From assembly GCA_005768725.1 (NCBI GenBank), contig VAFM01000002.1:434001-498000 (forward strand): a stretch of DNA of 64,000 nucleotides, written 5' to 3'. A program made the position numbers and the translations under genes. Each line of letters opens with the position of its first letter. Position 1 is the stretch's first letter. Source of the DNA: Blastochloris viridis. Lineage in GTDB: Bacteria > Pseudomonadota > Alphaproteobacteria > UBA2136 > UBA6156. Shown piece by piece: positions 47,358 through 56,669 of this stretch. Below the pieces are notes generated by a model that saw nothing but the letters and a program-made list of their open reading frames with translations, was not told where the DNA came from and did not search any database.

Positions 47358-47384
47358 GGGCGCCCCGCGAGGGGCGCCCTTTCT
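47358..47384 (+). terminator. Intrinsic terminator after the 22-codon ORF
   Basis: The nine-bp stem GGGCGCCCC/GGGGCGCCC (47358-47366, 47371-47379) with a GCGA tetraloop is followed by TTT-C-T. Confidence 0.82.
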
Positions 47385-47428
47385 CATGCCCACTAGTCAA
47401 ATCAGTCCGTTCGGCCTATATAAACCCC

Positions 47429-47668
47429 ATGAGCGAACCGATTTCCAAACCCTGCGAGCACTGCGGCGAACCGATCGTCCAGACGCGCAATACCAAGGCC
47501 GAGTGGGACACCATCCGGTTTTGCAGCACCCGCTGCCGCCGGGTCTTTAACCGCAAGGCCTTCCAGAACGGTACGTTCATCGAGGACGAACCGGAACCGA
47601 CCAAGATCGAAATGCCGAATCCGCACGTCAACTGGCGTCCCAAGGGCAAAAAACACCAGCCGAAATAA
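47429..47668 (+). CDS. DUF2256-like small zinc-finger protein
   Basis: The 79-residue protein contains CxxC ('CEHCGEP') and a second pair in 'WDTIRFCSTRCRRVFNRK', the pattern of DUF2256-type zinc ribbons. It probably binds one zinc; the role is unknown. The basic C-terminus ('WRPKGKKHQPK') is compatible with nucleic-acid binding. It lies 45 bp after the terminator at 47358-47384. Confidence 0.7.
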   Translation: MSEPISKPCEHCGEPIVQTRNTKAEWDTIRFCSTRCRRVFNRKAFQNGTFIEDEPEPTKIEMPNPHVNWRPKGKKHQPK

Positions 47669-47753
47669 AGCGTAACGCTGGATTTCCAGCCAACACCCTG
47701 CTAGATTCTACCTAAGAGTGCGCCAACCAACGGTTGGCGTTCGTTTCGGCCCC

Positions 47754-47880
47754 GGAATTCGCTGTGCAGGAGGGATTTTTGATTTTCTCCGCAGACGCGA
47801 GCACCGCAAGTGTACAAACAAGTACATGCGGAGCGCAGGGGCAAGGAAAAATCAAAAAGCACCCTGCACAGTAGAATTCG
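47754..47880. repeat. Long inverted repeat in front of metG, relative of the structured repeat
   Basis: Nested arms: GGAATTC (47754-47760) with GAATTC (47874-47879); TGTGCAGG with its complement near 47862-47870; TTTTTGATTTT (47776-47786) with AAAAATCAAAAA; CCGCA (47803-47807) with TGCGG; and the apical GTGTAC/GTACAT (47810-47815, 47822-47827). The apex is the same as in the three dispersed repeats, and GCGCAGGGGCAA (47833-47844) is the complement of their conserved box. The right end lies 5 bp before the metG start codon, so it would fold in the metG leader. Confidence 0.75.
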
Positions 47881-47884
47881 GATC

Positions 47885-49675
47885 ATGAAGAAGCACTTAA
47901 TCACCTCAGCTATTCCCTATGTAAACGGCGTTAAGCACTTAGGTAACCTCGTCGGCTCCATGCTCCCCGCCGACGTCTACAGCCGCTTCCGCCGCCAGTT
48001 GGGCCAACTCGATGGCTCCGCCACGCTGTTCATTTGCGGTACCGACGACCACGGCACACCGGTGGAGATTGCCGCCCAGAAGGAAAACACCCCGGTGGCC
48101 GACTTTGTGAAGCACTGGCACGACTTCCAGGCCGACATCTACACCCGTTTCGGCCTCAGCTTCGACCACTTCGGTTCATCCTCCAGTCCGCAGAACCGCG
48201 TCCTCACCCAGCATTTTGCCCAAAAATTGAAGGACGCCGGTCTCATCGACGTCCGCACTCAGACCATGCTCTACAGCAAGGCCGACGGCCGCTTCCTGCC
48301 GGACCGCTACGTCGAGGGCGAATGCCCCAAATGTCACTTCGGCAAGGCCCGTGGCGACCAGTGCGACAACTGTGGCTCGGTGCTCGACCCCACCGACCTC
48401 ATCAATCCCTACTCCAGCATTTCGGGCAGCCGCGACCTCGAACTGAAGGACAGCAAACACCTGTACCTCAAGCAGTCGCAACTGGTCGACAAACTCCGCA
48501 CCTGGATCGACGCGCAGGACTGGCCGAACCTTAGCAAATCGATCGCCTACAAGTGGCTGGATGAAGGCCTGGAAGACCGCGGCATCACCCGCGACATCAA
48601 ATGGGGTGTACCGGTGCCGCCAGAGGTCTTCGGCGACGACTTTGCCGACAAAGTCTTTTACGTCTGGTTCGACGCGCCCATCGCCTACATCGCCGCCACC
48701 AAGGAGTGGGCCGACAAACAGGGGCTGGACGACTCCGCCTGGCGCGACGACTGGTGGTTCGGCAACCCGGATGTCGAGTACACCGAGTTCATGGGCAAGG
48801 ATAACGTCTACTTCCACACTCTCTCCTTCCCCGCCACTCTCATCGGCAGCGGTGAACCCTGGAAGAAGGTCGATACCCTCAAATCCTTCAACTGGCTCAC
48901 CTACTATGGCGGCAAATTCTCCACCTCCATGGGGGTCGGCATTTTCACCGATACCGCCCTGGAACTGCTGGAAAACATCGACAACGGCCCGGACTACTGG
49001 CGCTACTACCTTATCGCCCGCACACCGGAGTCCGACGACAGCGCCTTCATGTGGCCGGACTTCCAGGCCGTGGTGAACAAGGACCTCGCCGACGTGCTGG
49101 GCAACTTCATCAACCGCACGCTTCAGTTCACACACAAGAATTTCGGCACCAGCGTTCCCGCCTCCTCCGGTACCTACACCGAGGCCGACCAGGCCTGCGC
49201 CAAGCGCCTCAACGATATCCTCGTGCGCTACACCACGCACATGGAGCGTGCCGAGATGCGCAAATCGCAGGAAGCCCTGCGCGAACTCTGGGTTGCCGGC
49301 AACGAGTATCTGGCCGAACAGGAACCGTGGAAGGTCATCAAGACCGATAAAGACCGCGCCGCGACCATCCTCAATCTGGCGATCCACATGATCGTGCTCT
49401 ACGCCCGCGCCATGGCGCCCATCTGCCCGTTCTCGGCCGCCAAGATCATGGCCCTGTTCCCGGAGCTTGAGGCCCCGACCAGCATGGTACCCGCCGCCAA
49501 AGGCATGCCCGCCCACATCAACACGCCGTGGGCCTGGCCGCGTAGCCTGCAAGACTTCCACGGAACCCTGCCGCAGCTCACCACCTTCACCCTGCCCGAA
49601 GGCGTGCTCTTCCCCAAAATCGCCGACGAACAGATCGCCGAATGGGAACAGCGCTTCGGCAACCAGAAAATCTAG
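47885..49675 (+). CDS. metG: Methionyl-tRNA synthetase
   Basis: The ATG at 47885 gives 596 residues starting 'MKKHLITSAIPYVNGVKHLG'. The HIGH motif is 'HLGN'. A zinc knuckle has CPKC and CDNC pairs (about residues 142-160). The KMSKS motif is 'KFSTS', a known variant in this MetRS branch. There is no C-terminal tRNA-binding (EMAP-like) extension. A long inverted repeat occupies the leader directly before the start. Confidence 0.97.
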   Translation: MKKHLITSAIPYVNGVKHLGNLVGSMLPADVYSRFRRQLGQLDGSATLFICGTDDHGTPVEIAAQKENTPVADFVKHWHDFQADIYTRFGLSFDHFGSSSSPQNRVLTQHFAQKLKDAGLIDVRTQTMLYSKADGRFLPDRYVEGECPKCHFGKARGDQCDNCGSVLDPTDLINPYSSISGSRDLELKDSKHLYLKQSQLVDKLRTWIDAQDWPNLSKSIAYKWLDEGLEDRGITRDIKWGVPVPPEVFGDDFADKVFYVWFDAPIAYIAATKEWADKQGLDDSAWRDDWWFGNPDVEYTEFMGKDNVYFHTLSFPATLIGSGEPWKKVDTLKSFNWLTYYGGKFSTSMGVGIFTDTALELLENIDNGPDYWRYYLIARTPESDDSAFMWPDFQAVVNKDLADVLGNFINRTLQFTHKNFGTSVPASSGTYTEADQACAKRLNDILVRYTTHMERAEMRKSQEALRELWVAGNEYLAEQEPWKVIKTDKDRAATILNLAIHMIVLYARAMAPICPFSAAKIMALFPELEAPTSMVPAAKGMPAHINTPWAWPRSLQDFHGTLPQLTTFTLPEGVLFPKIADEQIAEWEQRFGNQKI

Positions 49676-49677
49676 AC

Positions 49678-50244
49678 ATGTCCCCCACGCGCGCCTTCAC
49701 CTTCGTCCGCCACGGCCAGACCGACTGGAACCTCGAAGGTCGCATGCAGGGCCATACCGATATCCCGCTGAATGCCACCGGCATCGAACAGGCCCACGCC
49801 GCCGCTAAACGGCTCACGTCCGGCAGCTTCACGCGCATCATCGCCAGCCCCCTCTCCCGCGCCCGCATCACGGCCGAGATCATCGCCGCAGCCCACAACC
49901 TGCCATTAGAGCTGTGCGACCAACTGAAGGAACGCACCTTCGGCAGCCTCGAAGGTGAACTGCGTGACGAGATCCGCCGCAAACACATGTTGGGCGAAGA
50001 TCAGGACTTCAACAGCATCCTCCCCGCCGATGCCGAACAATGGCCGCAAACCCAACTCCGCAGCCAGCAGGCCATCGCCAAATGGCTGAGCGCATACCCG
50101 GAGGAAAACATCCTTTTCGTCGGGCATGGCGCCTTCTTCCGCGCGCTGTACGAAGCCCTCGGCGGCCCCTACATGGAAGCCCGCAACGCCACGCCCTACC
50201 ACTTCCAGCCCACCGCATCCGGCTGGCAACTTACCACTCTTTAG
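49678..50244 (+). CDS. Histidine phosphatase family protein (1)
   Basis: This 188-residue phosphoglycerate-mutase-like protein has the catalytic 'FVRHGQTDWN' near the start, 'ASPLSRARITAEI' with the conserved arginine, and the second histidine in 'LFVGHGAFFRALYE'. It begins 2 bp after the metG stop. The substrate is unknown; small-molecule phosphatase is the likely role. A paralogue follows at 50324. Confidence 0.9.
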   Translation: MSPTRAFTFVRHGQTDWNLEGRMQGHTDIPLNATGIEQAHAAAKRLTSGSFTRIIASPLSRARITAEIIAAAHNLPLELCDQLKERTFGSLEGELRDEIRRKHMLGEDQDFNSILPADAEQWPQTQLRSQQAIAKWLSAYPEENILFVGHGAFFRALYEALGGPYMEARNATPYHFQPTASGWQLTTL

Positions 50245-50323
50245 GGCTTGTATCCGCGTCGCTTCACCCTACATTAGGGACATATCATCATTCCTCTTTT
50301 TTCTCTTATAAAGGCCAACGCAT

Positions 50324-50902
50324 ATGCTCAGACCTTTCTTCTTCCTCCGACATGGCCAGACAAACTGGAATGTCGACAAAATATGGCAGGGGCAAACCGA
50401 TGTCCCTCTCAACGCCACAGGCGTACAACAAGCCCATTATGCCGCCGAAAAACTGCGCATGCAGAATGTTCCGATTACACGCATCGTTTCCAGCCCTCTG
50501 ATACGCGCCTATCGTACCGCTGAAATCGTGGCCAAAAGCCTCAATATCACGGTCGACGTCGACACACGCCTCAAAGAGCGTGCTTACGGTGCTTTCGAAG
50601 GACTAAGCTCGCAGAAAACCCGCGAAAAATATGGCCTTGCCGAGGATGAGTCTCACGAACATATCCTGCCACCCGACGCTGAAACCCTGCCGGCGCTCAC
50701 CGAACGGATAAAGGAGTCTCTCCTCTTCTGGTTTCTCAGCTACCCGCACGATACTATCCTCATTGTCAGCCATGGAGGTTGCTGTAGTGCCCTTCAGGCC
50801 GACCTATGCGGTCAGGGGGGTTACAACCGCGTCCCCACAGGGGCTCCGCATTATTTTCAGCCTGCCAAAGGGTCGTACTTATGGACCTTTAAACCTGTCT
50901 GA
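50324..50902 (+). CDS. Histidine phosphatase family protein (2)
   Basis: This 192-residue paralogue has 'FLRHGQTNWNVD', 'SSPLIRAYRTAEI' and 'LIVSHGGCCSALQ'. It shares 'Q(G)TD(I/V)PLNATG' and 'LKER.(F/Y)G.(F/L)EG' with the gene before it, so the two are a tandem duplication. The 79-bp gap and more AT-rich coding suggest that the second copy has diverged or was acquired. A terminator follows. Confidence 0.9.
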   Translation: MLRPFFFLRHGQTNWNVDKIWQGQTDVPLNATGVQQAHYAAEKLRMQNVPITRIVSSPLIRAYRTAEIVAKSLNITVDVDTRLKERAYGAFEGLSSQKTREKYGLAEDESHEHILPPDAETLPALTERIKESLLFWFLSYPHDTILIVSHGGCCSALQADLCGQGGYNRVPTGAPHYFQPAKGSYLWTFKPV

Positions 50903-50916
50903 AGATATACGCCTAC

Positions 50917-50947
50917 AAAAAACGCCCGTGGTATACGGGCGTTTTTT
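50917..50947. terminator. Bidirectional terminator between the phosphatase gene and gyrB
   Basis: CGCCCGT/ACGGGCG (50923-50929, 50935-50941) flanked by A6 and T6. Confidence 0.92.
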
Positions 50948-50959
50948 GTCGTTCTGACC

Positions 50960-53470
50960 TTACACGTCGAGGTTTTGAACGGTGAGCGCATTCGAGACAA
51001 TAAAGTCCTTCCGCGGCTCCACCACATCCCCCATCAACGTGGAGAAGATGTCGTCGGCGATCGCGGCGTCATTCACGCTCACTTGCAGCAGCACGCGGTT
51101 GTCGCTGTTCAGCGTAGTGTCCCACAGCTGTTCGGCGTTCATCTCACCCAAGCCCTTATAGCGCTGGATGGACAGACCGCGGCGGCCTTCCGCCAGAATG
51201 GCGTTGACCAGGGTCGCCGGGTTCGTCCAGCGGGTCGGGTCCTTGCCTTCCTTGGCTACGTAAGCCCCACCTTCCAGCAGCGGCAGAATATCATCGCGCA
51301 GGGTCAGCAGTTGACGGTACGAGATGGCGTGCAGCATGGCCTTGTCCAGCGTACGGCGCTCAGGGATACCATCCAGCTTGCGCTGCAGGACCAGGCGCGG
51401 CTGGCCTTCCAGACCTTCCACCAGTTCCACCGTCCACGGCGTGCTGGTGTCTGGCAGGTTCTGGTTCAGGCTTTCGGTCAGCATCACCTGCAGCACAGCC
51501 GCGGTTTCCTTGCTGTCCAGCGCGTCCACATTGGCGCCCACCTTGGCCAGCGTCCAGGCGAGGAATTCCGGCAGGTACTGCTGCTTGCCCAATGCATCCA
51601 CCAGGCCCTTGGCCTTGGTCGCCAGCTTGAAGGTCGCGGTGGCATCGGCACCGGTACGCTTTTCACCGTTCGGCAGTTCAATGAAGGCACCGTCCAGGGC
51701 ACTGCTGGAGAGGTAGTCTTCCAGCGCGGCATCGTCCTTCAGATACATTTCCGAGCGTCCCTTGGCCACGCGGTACAGCGGCGGTTGCGCGATGTACAGG
51801 TGACCGGCGGCGATCAGTTCCGGCATGTTGCGGTAGAAGAACGTCAGCAGCAGGGTACGGATGTGGCTGCCATCCACGTCCGCGTCGGTCATCAGCACGA
51901 TCTTGTGGTAACGCAGCTTTTCCAGTTTAAAATCATCGCGGCCGATCCCGGTGCCCAGCGCCTTGATCAGCGTGCCCACTTCCTGGCTGGCCAGCATGCG
52001 GTCAAAGCGCACGCGCTCCACGTTCAGAATCTTACCCTTCAGCGGCAGAATCGCCTGGGTCTTACGGTCGCGGCCCTGCTTGGCAGAACCACCGGCCGAG
52101 TCACCCTCAACGATGAACAGTTCGCACTTGGACGGATCCTTTTCCGAGCAGTCGGCCAGCTTGCCGGGCAGAGACGCGATGTCGAGCGGGCTCTTGCGGC
52201 GGGCCAGTTCACGCGCCTTGCGGGCGGCGTCACGGGCAGCAGCCGACTCAATTACCTTCTGCACAATCGCCTTGGCATCAGCCGGATTTTCTTCAAAGAA
52301 AGCGCCCAGCTTTTCAAATACGATGCTTTCCACCACCGGACGCACTTCCGACGACACCAGCTTGTCCTTGGTCTGGGACGAGAATTTCGGATCCGGCACC
52401 TTCACAGAAAGCACGCAGGTCAAACCTTCACGGGCATCGTCACCGGTCAAACCGGCATCCATCTTGCTCTTCTTGAGCAGACCGCTCTCACCGGCATAAG
52501 CGTTGATAATACGGGTCAGTGCGGCACGGAAACCCATCACGTGCGTCCCGCCGTCGCGCTGCGGAATGTTGTTGGTGAACGGGTACACGTTCTCGGTATA
52601 GCTGTCGTTCCACTGCAGAGATACTTCTACCGAAATACCGTCCTTCTGACCGGCAAAGAACACGGTCTGCGACATCACGGGGGTACGGTTGCGGTCAAGG
52701 TGCTTTACAAACGCCTTCACACCGCCTTCATAAAACAGCACGTTCTCCTTGGCCTTACCGTGCTCATCCAGTTCGCGCTCGTCACGCAGGGTGATGTGCA
52801 CGCCGCTGTTCAAGAACGCCAGCTCGCGCAGACGGTTCAGCAGGGTGTCGTAATTAAAGATCGTCTGGGTAAAGGTCTTCGGGCTGGGGTAGAAGCGCAC
52901 TTCGGTACCACGCTCGGCGGTCTCGCCCACTTCCTTCAGCGGGAACTTCGGCTCACCATCGGCAAACTGCATGGTAAAGGCCTTGCCGCCGCGCCAGATG
53001 TTCAGCACCAGCAGGCTGGAAAGGGCGTTCACCACCGACACACCCACACCGTGCAGACCACCCGAAACCTTATAGCTGTTCTGGTCGAACTTACCACCGG
53101 CGTGCAGCTTGGTCATGATAACCTCCGCCGCACTCACACCTTCTTCCGGGTGAATGTCGGTCGGAATCCCACGACCGTTGTCGCGTACCGAAGCCGAACC
53201 GTCGGCGTGCAGGGTCACGGTCACACGGTCGCAGTACCCGGCCAAGCTTTCATCAATGGCGTTGTCGAGCACTTCGTACACCATGTGGTGCAGACCGGTG
53301 CCGTCGTCGGTATCCCCGATATACATCCCCGGGCGCTTACGCACGGCATCCAGACCACGCAGAATCTTAATGCTGTCAGCACCATAATTGGCCTGAGCCT
53401 GGGCGATCTTATCATCCGAAATACCGGTTGCCGGATGACTTTCAACGGGAGTGGCAGAGGTGTCGCTCAT
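50960..53470 (-). CDS. gyrB: DNA gyrase subunit B
   Basis: GyrB supplies the ATPase of DNA gyrase. The 836 residues contain the GHKL motifs ('EVLDNAIDESLAGY', 'GLHGVGVSVVNALSS') and the TOPRIM region ('VEGDSAGGSAKQGRDRK', 'MTDADVDGSHIRTLLLTFF'). A typical insert after TOPRIM precedes the C-terminal 'RYKGLGEMNAEQLWDTT'. It stands alone; dnaA, dnaN and recF are not nearby. Confidence 0.98.
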   Translation of the reverse strand: MSDTSATPVESHPATGISDDKIAQAQANYGADSIKILRGLDAVRKRPGMYIGDTDDGTGLHHMVYEVLDNAIDESLAGYCDRVTVTLHADGSASVRDNGRGIPTDIHPEEGVSAAEVIMTKLHAGGKFDQNSYKVSGGLHGVGVSVVNALSSLLVLNIWRGGKAFTMQFADGEPKFPLKEVGETAERGTEVRFYPSPKTFTQTIFNYDTLLNRLRELAFLNSGVHITLRDERELDEHGKAKENVLFYEGGVKAFVKHLDRNRTPVMSQTVFFAGQKDGISVEVSLQWNDSYTENVYPFTNNIPQRDGGTHVMGFRAALTRIINAYAGESGLLKKSKMDAGLTGDDAREGLTCVLSVKVPDPKFSSQTKDKLVSSEVRPVVESIVFEKLGAFFEENPADAKAIVQKVIESAAARDAARKARELARRKSPLDIASLPGKLADCSEKDPSKCELFIVEGDSAGGSAKQGRDRKTQAILPLKGKILNVERVRFDRMLASQEVGTLIKALGTGIGRDDFKLEKLRYHKIVLMTDADVDGSHIRTLLLTFFYRNMPELIAAGHLYIAQPPLYRVAKGRSEMYLKDDAALEDYLSSSALDGAFIELPNGEKRTGADATATFKLATKAKGLVDALGKQQYLPEFLAWTLAKVGANVDALDSKETAAVLQVMLTESLNQNLPDTSTPWTVELVEGLEGQPRLVLQRKLDGIPERRTLDKAMLHAISYRQLLTLRDDILPLLEGGAYVAKEGKDPTRWTNPATLVNAILAEGRRGLSIQRYKGLGEMNAEQLWDTTLNSDNRVLLQVSVNDAAIADDIFSTLMGDVVEPRKDFIVSNALTVQNLDV

Positions 53471-53684
53471 ACAACGTGTTCCTTACTTTTTCTAACGCTG
53501 CAAACTAGCCCAAAACCCGCAAAAAAGCAAGCAAACCGGCTTGTCGGCAAGCCCGCCTTCACCCCTCATCTGCCCAACAAACAGGCACCCGCAGGAACAT
53601 CCCGCACCCCGCACCGTAGTCCTGTCTCAGACCCTCTTAAGGTCTGTCATACAACCCCCCTCCCTCGCCGCTCCCACCCACCTG

Positions 53685-53710
53685 AAACGGGGCCTCTCCG
53701 GCCCCGTTTT
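53685..53710. terminator. Hairpin terminator after the M48 peptidase gene
   Basis: AAACGGGGCC/GGCCCCGTTT (53685-53694, 53700-53709). T runs are short on both strands. Confidence 0.6.
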
Positions 53711-54934
53711 CTACCTCACTTCGTCAACAGCTATTGTCACCTTCCCGCCTCCGCCAACGCCACTCCCCGCCTGACTGAACGTCACATCGAATGTCGCCCC
53801 CGGTGCCACTGCACCGGCACTGGCGATAACCCGCGCCTTGGCGGTTTGCAGCGCCAGCCGCAACTCGGCTAGCGGCTGTGTGCCCTGATACGTCATCTGC
53901 ACCACCACCGTATCAGGGTCCACGCCATTAATGTTCCGCACCACCAACGCCTGCTGCACCGCCTTCACCTGTGCTGCGCGGGCGGTCTGGGCTTCCGCCA
54001 GTCCTTGGGCCGTCTCACGCTCCTGATAGGTCGTCCACGCCGTCTGCGCCACGGCCAGCAAACCGCCGCCCTGCCCCGCCGCCAGCTGTGGCAGGGTACT
54101 GCGCTGCCACAGCACATTGTTCACCAAAATCTCCTGCGCCTGCGGGTTTACGCGCCCTGCCACCCGGTACTGCGCCACCTGCTGACCGATCTGTTTCGTG
54201 CTGGCGGCACGATCCCCGTTCAGAGGGTGACTCGAGATTAACCCCGCAGACTGCCCTTGCTGGGCATACAAACGGTTCCAGAGCGTACTGGCAGCCATCG
54301 GATCATATCCGGCCAGTGCCGCATATAAAATCCCGATCTGGTCGGCCTGCTGTTCCTGCGCCAGGGTAAAACTTTCGCCAAAGGCATCATTACTGGCATT
54401 CTTACGGTCAAGCAGACTCACGATCTGGTACGCCTGCTGACGCCCCACATGGTTGGCCGCCACGTGGCCCACCTCGTGCCCGATCACCGCCGCAATCTCG
54501 TCATCACTCTTCACCGAGTCCAGCAAGCCCTTGTACACCATCACGTACGAGCCACCGTTCACATAGGCGTTAAAGTCCTTCTCCGGCAGCAGCACCACTT
54601 TCCACTGGCTGGCCTCACCGGCAAAGTGGCTGGCCTGAATAATCCGCTGTGTGATCGTCACCAGTTTCGCATACCCGGCCGGGTCCACGTCAGCATTGAT
54701 CTTCCCACCTCCCGCTGTCAGTTTGGCCAACTGCTGATCAATCGCCGCATTGCTTTCAGCGATCTGGGCGGCCCGGTCGCCACTGGCCAGAATGCGGCTG
54801 CCTGTCACGCGGTCCTGCGTGCTTACACTGTTGGCCACGCCGTACAGGCTCTGGTCTAACCCGGAAAGCTGCTCGGCACATCCGGCCAGCAATACAGCCA
54901 TCGCCACCCCACTCATAACCCGCATCATCTGCAT
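53711..54934 (-). CDS. M48 family metalloprotease, lipoprotein
   Basis: This 407-residue protein has a lipoprotein signal ('MAVLLAGCAEQ'). The zinc motif HExxH is 'HEVGHVAANHVGRQQ', and a downstream glutamate lies in 'LAQEQQADQIGILYAALAGY'. This is the periplasmic LoiP/BepA-like side of M48, linked to outer-membrane protein quality control. The C-terminal region has a beta-sandwich feel ('ALVVRNINGVDPDTVVVQM') and could bind substrates. It is expressed alone as far as seen. Confidence 0.9.
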   Translation of the reverse strand: MQMMRVMSGVAMAVLLAGCAEQLSGLDQSLYGVANSVSTQDRVTGSRILASGDRAAQIAESNAAIDQQLAKLTAGGGKINADVDPAGYAKLVTITQRIIQASHFAGEASQWKVVLLPEKDFNAYVNGGSYVMVYKGLLDSVKSDDEIAAVIGHEVGHVAANHVGRQQAYQIVSLLDRKNASNDAFGESFTLAQEQQADQIGILYAALAGYDPMAASTLWNRLYAQQGQSAGLISSHPLNGDRAASTKQIGQQVAQYRVAGRVNPQAQEILVNNVLWQRSTLPQLAAGQGGGLLAVAQTAWTTYQERETAQGLAEAQTARAAQVKAVQQALVVRNINGVDPDTVVVQMTYQGTQPLAELRLALQTAKARVIASAGAVAPGATFDVTFSQAGSGVGGGGKVTIAVDEVR

Positions 54935-54994
54935 CGCAAAACCTCCCCTGTGTTCTTAATCTGCAAGCGTACCCCGCCCGCATATCCTGTCAAC

Positions 54995-55021
54995 ACAAAG
55001 GGCCCCGCAGGGCCCTTTGTT
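54995..55021. terminator. Terminator of the gene at 55040
   Basis: AAAGGGCCC/GGGCCCTTT (54997-55005, 55010-55018) with a CGCA loop, 20 bp after the stop codon on the minus strand. Confidence 0.75.
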
Positions 55022-55039
55022 CCATGGTTGCGGTAAGCT

Positions 55040-56533
55040 TTAGAAGGCGACCGTCGCGGTCACGCTCATCGCACCCAGCGGCAGGCGGGCCACCGTCGCG
55101 GCGTGGGGCTCGGTGGTATCCACCGGCACGCTCCATACCTGCTCACGCACTTCGTCGGCCAGCATGGTACCTTCCAGCGGCAGGTGCAGGGTCAGCAGCG
55201 GGCGCTGGGCCGCATCGCCGAACTGCACCACCAGACGCGCATCGGTTACAGTGGAGGCGCTGTGGTTGGCTACACGGGCGCGCAGCAGCATGTTGGCGCC
55301 ACGGCTTTCCGGCTTGGCAAGGCTTTCCACTTCCACGCTGCCAGCATCCAGTACCGGACGGCCGGTATCAGCCCCCACCACCGGCGCCTGAACGACCTCG
55401 GCGTTGGCCGTGGCATTGGCGGCACGGGTCGCACCGGCGGCAGCTTCGGCCTGTACAATGCCGCTCAGAACGTGCACAAAGTTCGGAATATTCACCACCA
55501 CCCAGTGGTCATCGCGGTGCTCAAGCACTACCTGCAGCGGCAGGGTCAGGGCCAAGTCGCGGCGGTGCAGCGGCACTTCCGCCACGGCTTCACCGGCATC
55601 CTGCATGCGCACGTTGGCGCGGCCGATCTCCAGGTTATCACTCCCCAACAATCCATACAGGCGCAGCGGCAGGGTTTCGGCGCCGGCAGCATTACCGCGC
55701 ACGGCTTCTAAAATATCACGCTGCAGTTCCAGCACCATACCGGGCTTCACCAGCAAAGCGGCATGCACAGCCAGCGCATCACGCGGCGGAAGGCTGAACA
55801 TCTGGTTCACAATGCTGGTCGCCACAGAGGGCAGATCCACTAGTTGCACTACACGATCAGCATCGCGCATCGCAATCGCACGGTTCAGGCTGGTCAGGGT
55901 GCTGGCTGGAGACTCCTGACGGCTACCCACCCATAGCATGGCACCGACCAGCACTACCAATGCCGCAGCCACCCACATCCAGCGACGGTAGTTACGACGC
56001 GGCTTCACCGGCAGAATCACACTGGCGAAAGGGCTACCCTTGATGGCAATCCCCTTCTTGGCGCCGATGGTTTCCAGCTCGTGCATCACACCCGCTTTCA
56101 CGGCCGCCATATGCGTCGCCATTTCCGCCTTCTCGGCCTTTTTCTCGGCCTGAGCATCACGACGCAGCCAGCCCCACAGACGCTGTAGCGGCGTCAGCTG
56201 ACGCGGCGCCGGATGCAAGTCTACGCCAGCAGCCTTGGCCGCCACATCCGCCGAAACGATCACCGCGGGTTCATCCGCCGCACGGGCTTCCAGCATATGG
56301 GTTTCCACTTTCTGAGTTTCTACGCGCAGCTCTTCGGTCGCGCGGAATTTGACGGCATTCGACGACACAAAACGGCCGCCGGTACCACGCTGGATGACCG
56401 CCGGACTGGTAGTCACAGCCTCTTTATCCGCACCCTTGGCACCGGGCTTGCTCACCTGGGCCAACACACCGGCCACGGTCTCACGGCCGGACGAAGGCTT
56501 GTTGACAGGCTTGGGCGTACGTTTGGCCGACAT
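55040..56533 (-). CDS. Single-span membrane protein with DUF2939-like periplasmic domain
   Basis: The ATG at 56533, with AGGAGAG upstream, gives 497 residues. A basic cytoplasmic part of about 190 residues is followed by one membrane helix ('WVAAALVVLVGAMLWVG') and a periplasmic part. The first periplasmic segment ('LTSLNRAIAMRDADRVVQLV') resembles DUF2939. The C-terminal half has an immunoglobulin-like pattern ('LLRARVANHSASTVTDARLV'), with a repeat of acidic 'VE' strands. No enzymatic motif is seen. It could be an envelope scaffold; confidence in function is low. Confidence 0.65.
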   Translation of the reverse strand: MSAKRTPKPVNKPSSGRETVAGVLAQVSKPGAKGADKEAVTTSPAVIQRGTGGRFVSSNAVKFRATEELRVETQKVETHMLEARAADEPAVIVSADVAAKAAGVDLHPAPRQLTPLQRLWGWLRRDAQAEKKAEKAEMATHMAAVKAGVMHELETIGAKKGIAIKGSPFASVILPVKPRRNYRRWMWVAAALVVLVGAMLWVGSRQESPASTLTSLNRAIAMRDADRVVQLVDLPSVATSIVNQMFSLPPRDALAVHAALLVKPGMVLELQRDILEAVRGNAAGAETLPLRLYGLLGSDNLEIGRANVRMQDAGEAVAEVPLHRRDLALTLPLQVVLEHRDDHWVVVNIPNFVHVLSGIVQAEAAAGATRAANATANAEVVQAPVVGADTGRPVLDAGSVEVESLAKPESRGANMLLRARVANHSASTVTDARLVVQFGDAAQRPLLTLHLPLEGTMLADEVREQVWSVPVDTTEPHAATVARLPLGAMSVTATVAF

Positions 56534-56669
56534 GAATCTCTCTCCTCTTCGCAGGGTCACGTCCGTGCCCCGCCATGGGCGGCACCATACTGCATACCAA
56601 CTGCAGCATCAAGACATGTGTACAACTTTCATGCAATAAGCATACACTTAGCGTAGGTTGCGCAAAAAC

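Larger units (their letters stand above)
47100..47384 (+). ncRNA. Structured transcript or leader with a UUCG hairpin and a short ORF
   Basis: The gap between clpB and the DUF2256 gene holds an ordered series on the plus strand: a hairpin GCGTTTC-TTCG-GAAGCGT (47158-47175), an extended Shine-Dalgarno (47222-47235), a 22-codon ORF (47237-47305), hairpins near CTAG/CTAG (47304-47317) and AGGCAGG/CCTTGCCT (47330-47346), and a terminator (47358-47384). It could be an attenuated leader for the DUF2256 gene, an sRNA or a peptide-coding RNA. No known riboswitch class is recognised. Confidence 0.5.

Noticed and set aside
50975..53872. A 965-codon open frame opposite gyrB
   Set aside because: It is antisense to a complete gyrB, rich in His/Gln/Arg as expected for a mirror frame of GC-rich coding DNA, and has no ribosome-binding site or recognisable domain.
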